Positions 5,190 to 6,619 of a stretch of DNA of 6,619 nucleotides are shown piece by piece (positions within the stretch are counted from its first letter, which is position 1; each line of letters opens with the position of its first letter). The notes below the pieces were generated by a model. That model was not told the origin of the DNA, made no database searches, and saw nothing but the letters and a program-made list of their open reading frames with translations. A program made the translations under genes and the position numbers. This DNA is from Desulfobacteraceae bacterium (GTDB lineage: Bacteria > Desulfobacterota > Desulfobacteria > Desulfobacterales > Desulfatirhabdiaceae). The stretch spans positions 1 to 6,619 of the forward strand of contig DAIEFO010000127.1 in the NCBI GenBank assembly GCA_027325475.1, written 5' to 3'.

Positions 5190-6619
5190 ATGCCATACCG
5201 ACTTGAAATCACGTTAAAATCCGATCTGCTGGATGCCGAAGGCGAGAGTATCCGCAAAAAGACCCAAAACTATTTCGGTATCGGTCTTGTGTCTGTCCGG
5301 ACAATTCAGATCATCACCATCGATGCATCACTGACACCGGATCAGCTCGCCGCCATACAGACAGATATCTTTACGAACCCGGTCACTCAAATTTCCGCAT
5401 GGACGCCGTTGTTGCTGCCATTTGACTGGGCTATCTGGGTTGGGCTCAAGCCCGGTGTCAGGGATAACCCCGGCAGCACGGCCGTGGAAGCCATTGAAGA
5501 TGTTTTAGGCATGACCTTGAAACCGGGAGAAGCCATCTACACATCCAGGCGCTACTGCATTCAGGCCGAAGGGCTTACCCGGGAGCATGCCGATACCATC
5601 GCCGCCAGTCTTCTGGCCAATGATATCATTCAGCAGTGGCAGGTCTATCCGGCTTCGGACTGGGATCCGTCGGTCGGTGTCGGCTTTCGGATACCCAGGG
5701 TTCAACTCAACCATCAACCGGCGGTCGCGGTTATTCCCATTGACAGTGACCGGAAGCTGCTGGAGGTCAGTAAATCCCGGAATCTGGCCTTGAATGTTCA
5801 GGATATCCCGGTCATACGCAAATATTTCCTCGGTTCACAGGTTCATGATGAACGTGCGCAATGGGGGCTTTCAGATCCGACGGATATCGAGCTGGAGTAC
5901 ATTTCACAAGGAAGAAGCGATCACTGTAATCACAACACATTCCGAGGGCTGTTTCACTATCGCAATCTGGATACCGGCGACAGTGTGGATGTCAACAACC
6001 TCTTTAAAACCTGCATTGAGGCGCCGACGCTCGAGCTGAAGCGTCAGAAACCCTGGGTGGTTTCGGTGCTGTGGGACAATGCGGGGGCCGCGCGCTTTGA
6101 TGATGACCACTATTATGTGATTACCGGGGAAACTCATAATTCTCCTTCCAACATGGAAGCCTACGGCGGTGCTATCACCGGGATTGTCGGCGTTTATCGC
6201 GATCCGCTGGGGACCGGCAAGGGAGCCCGCCTCATCATGGGCAGTTATGGCTTTTGTGTCGGCGACAGAAATTACGCCGGGGATTTAAAACCCCATCTGC
6301 ACCCACGGCGTCTTTTAGACGGTATTATTGAAGGCGTCCGGGATGGGGGCAACAAAAGCGGCATTCCGACCACATTCGGCCAGACCCTGTTTCATCCGGG
6401 GTATATGGGAAAATGCCTGGTGTTTGTCACCGCTCTGGGCATCATGCCTGCCCGGATTCTGGGGCAGCCCGCCGAAGAAAAGCAGGCGTTACCCGGAGAC
6501 CTGGTCATCATGTGTGGTGGACGGGTCGGTAAAGATGGTATCCATGGTGTGACGGCGTCGTCGGAAGTTTTTTCGGAACATACGCCGGCAGGTCATGTAC
6601 AGATCGGCGATCCTTATAC
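5190..6619 (+). CDS. purL: Phosphoribosylformylglycinamidine (FGAM) synthase, PurS-PurL fusion type (3' end cut)
   Basis: The frame is open from ATG 5190 to the window edge (476 codons plus 2 nt), so the C-terminal part is missing. FGAM synthase turns FGAR, glutamine and ATP into FGAM, step four of purine synthesis. Residues 2-69 (YRLEITLKSDLLDAEG...) resemble the small PurS subunit. Residues 79-152 (DWAIWVGLKPGVRDNPGST...) look like a second copy, sharing the LK..D..G start and the LT...A..I middle. A linker follows, then the PurL core: GLSDPTDIELEYISQGRSDHC (226-246) with the His245-Cys246 motif equivalent to SEHC, GETHNSPSNMEAYGG (313-327) equivalent to ETHNHP, TGIVGVYRDPLGTGKGA (330-346), KSGIPTTFGQ (389-398), and GGRVGKDGIHG (443-453) in the first AIR-synthase-like half. 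The likely family is the PurSL-type synthase (symbol purSL in some schemes) found in deltaproteobacteria. Whether a glutaminase (PurQ) domain is fused or separate cannot be seen. It follows rseP by 3 nt, so it probably belongs to the same transcript. Confidence 0.9.
   Translation, partial: MPYRLEITLKSDLLDAEGESIRKKTQNYFGIGLVSVRTIQIITIDASLTPDQLAAIQTDIFTNPVTQISAWTPLLLPFDWAIWVGLKPGVRDNPGSTAVEAIEDVLGMTLKPGEAIYTSRRYCIQAEGLTREHADTIAASLLANDIIQQWQVYPASDWDPSVGVGFRIPRVQLNHQPAVAVIPIDSDRKLLEVSKSRNLALNVQDIPVIRKYFLGSQVHDERAQWGLSDPTDIELEYISQGRSDHCNHNTFRGLFHYRNLDTGDSVDVNNLFKTCIEAPTLELKRQKPWVVSVLWDNAGAARFDDDHYYVITGETHNSPSNMEAYGGAITGIVGVYRDPLGTGKGARLIMGSYGFCVGDRNYAGDLKPHLHPRRLLDGIIEGVRDGGNKSGIPTTFGQTLFHPGYMGKCLVFVTALGIMPARILGQPAEEKQALPGDLVIMCGGRVGKDGIHGVTASSEVFSEHTPAGHVQIGDPY

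Noticed and set aside
5190..5646. The region after rseP as bamA or proS, the usual next genes
   Set aside because: Translation shows no signal peptide, POTRA or beta-barrel pattern and no class II tRNA synthetase motifs; instead it has PurS- and PurL-like motifs.
5587..6552. Several short plus-strand frames inside the purine synthase gene (5587-5793, 5794-6039, 6328-6552)
   Set aside because: The frame beginning at 5190 is uninterrupted and matches PurS/PurL motifs throughout, so these are out-of-frame shadows.

Overview
The window is 6.6 kb of tightly packed housekeeping genes, all on the + strand. It follows the conserved bacterial order tsf – pyrH – frr – uppS – cdsA – dxr – rseP, then continues with an unexpected eighth gene: a large PurL-type purine synthase whose N-terminus carries PurS-like sequence. 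Both ends are cut, with only the last 14 codons of tsf at the left and the last gene still open at the right edge. The tsf-to-rseP order is typical of Proteobacteria and relatives. The shortened RseP and the PurS-PurL fusion fit best with a sulfate-reducing 'deltaproteobacterium' (Desulfobacterota, perhaps Desulfobacterales). That placement is inferred from protein style, not from a search.

Layout: tsf tail (1-47), pyrH UMP kinase (52-768, TTG start), frr ribosome recycling factor (793-1350), uppS undecaprenyl diphosphate synthase (about 1340-2095, start uncertain), cdsA CDP-diglyceride synthase (2092-2916), dxr DXP reductoisomerase (2940-4109), rseP site-2 protease (4116-5186) and a purSL-type FGAM synthase (5190 to beyond 6619). 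Gaps are 3-24 nt, or genes overlap (uppS/cdsA share ATGA; frr/uppS overlap). No gap can hold a convincing terminator, so the cluster is probably co-transcribed from a promoter left of the window. No stretch of 300 bases lacks a gene.

Functionally, tsf and frr serve translation elongation and ribosome recycling. pyrH supplies UDP for pyrimidine nucleotides. dxr and uppS are an early and a late step of isoprenoid synthesis leading to the undecaprenyl carrier for cell-wall and envelope glycans. cdsA makes CDP-diacylglycerol for phospholipids. rseP is an intramembrane protease for envelope signalling or signal-peptide clearance. The last gene catalyses the fourth step of de novo purine synthesis, so pyrimidine, purine, membrane and translation functions lie in one growth-linked cluster.

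I found no mobile element, CRISPR array, RNA gene or clearly novel multi-gene system. The points most worth a second look are the tandem PurS-like N-terminus and altered active-site motifs of the purine synthase, its position directly behind rseP, and the uncertain uppS start, where a strong Shine-Dalgarno sequence precedes an in-frame CTG.
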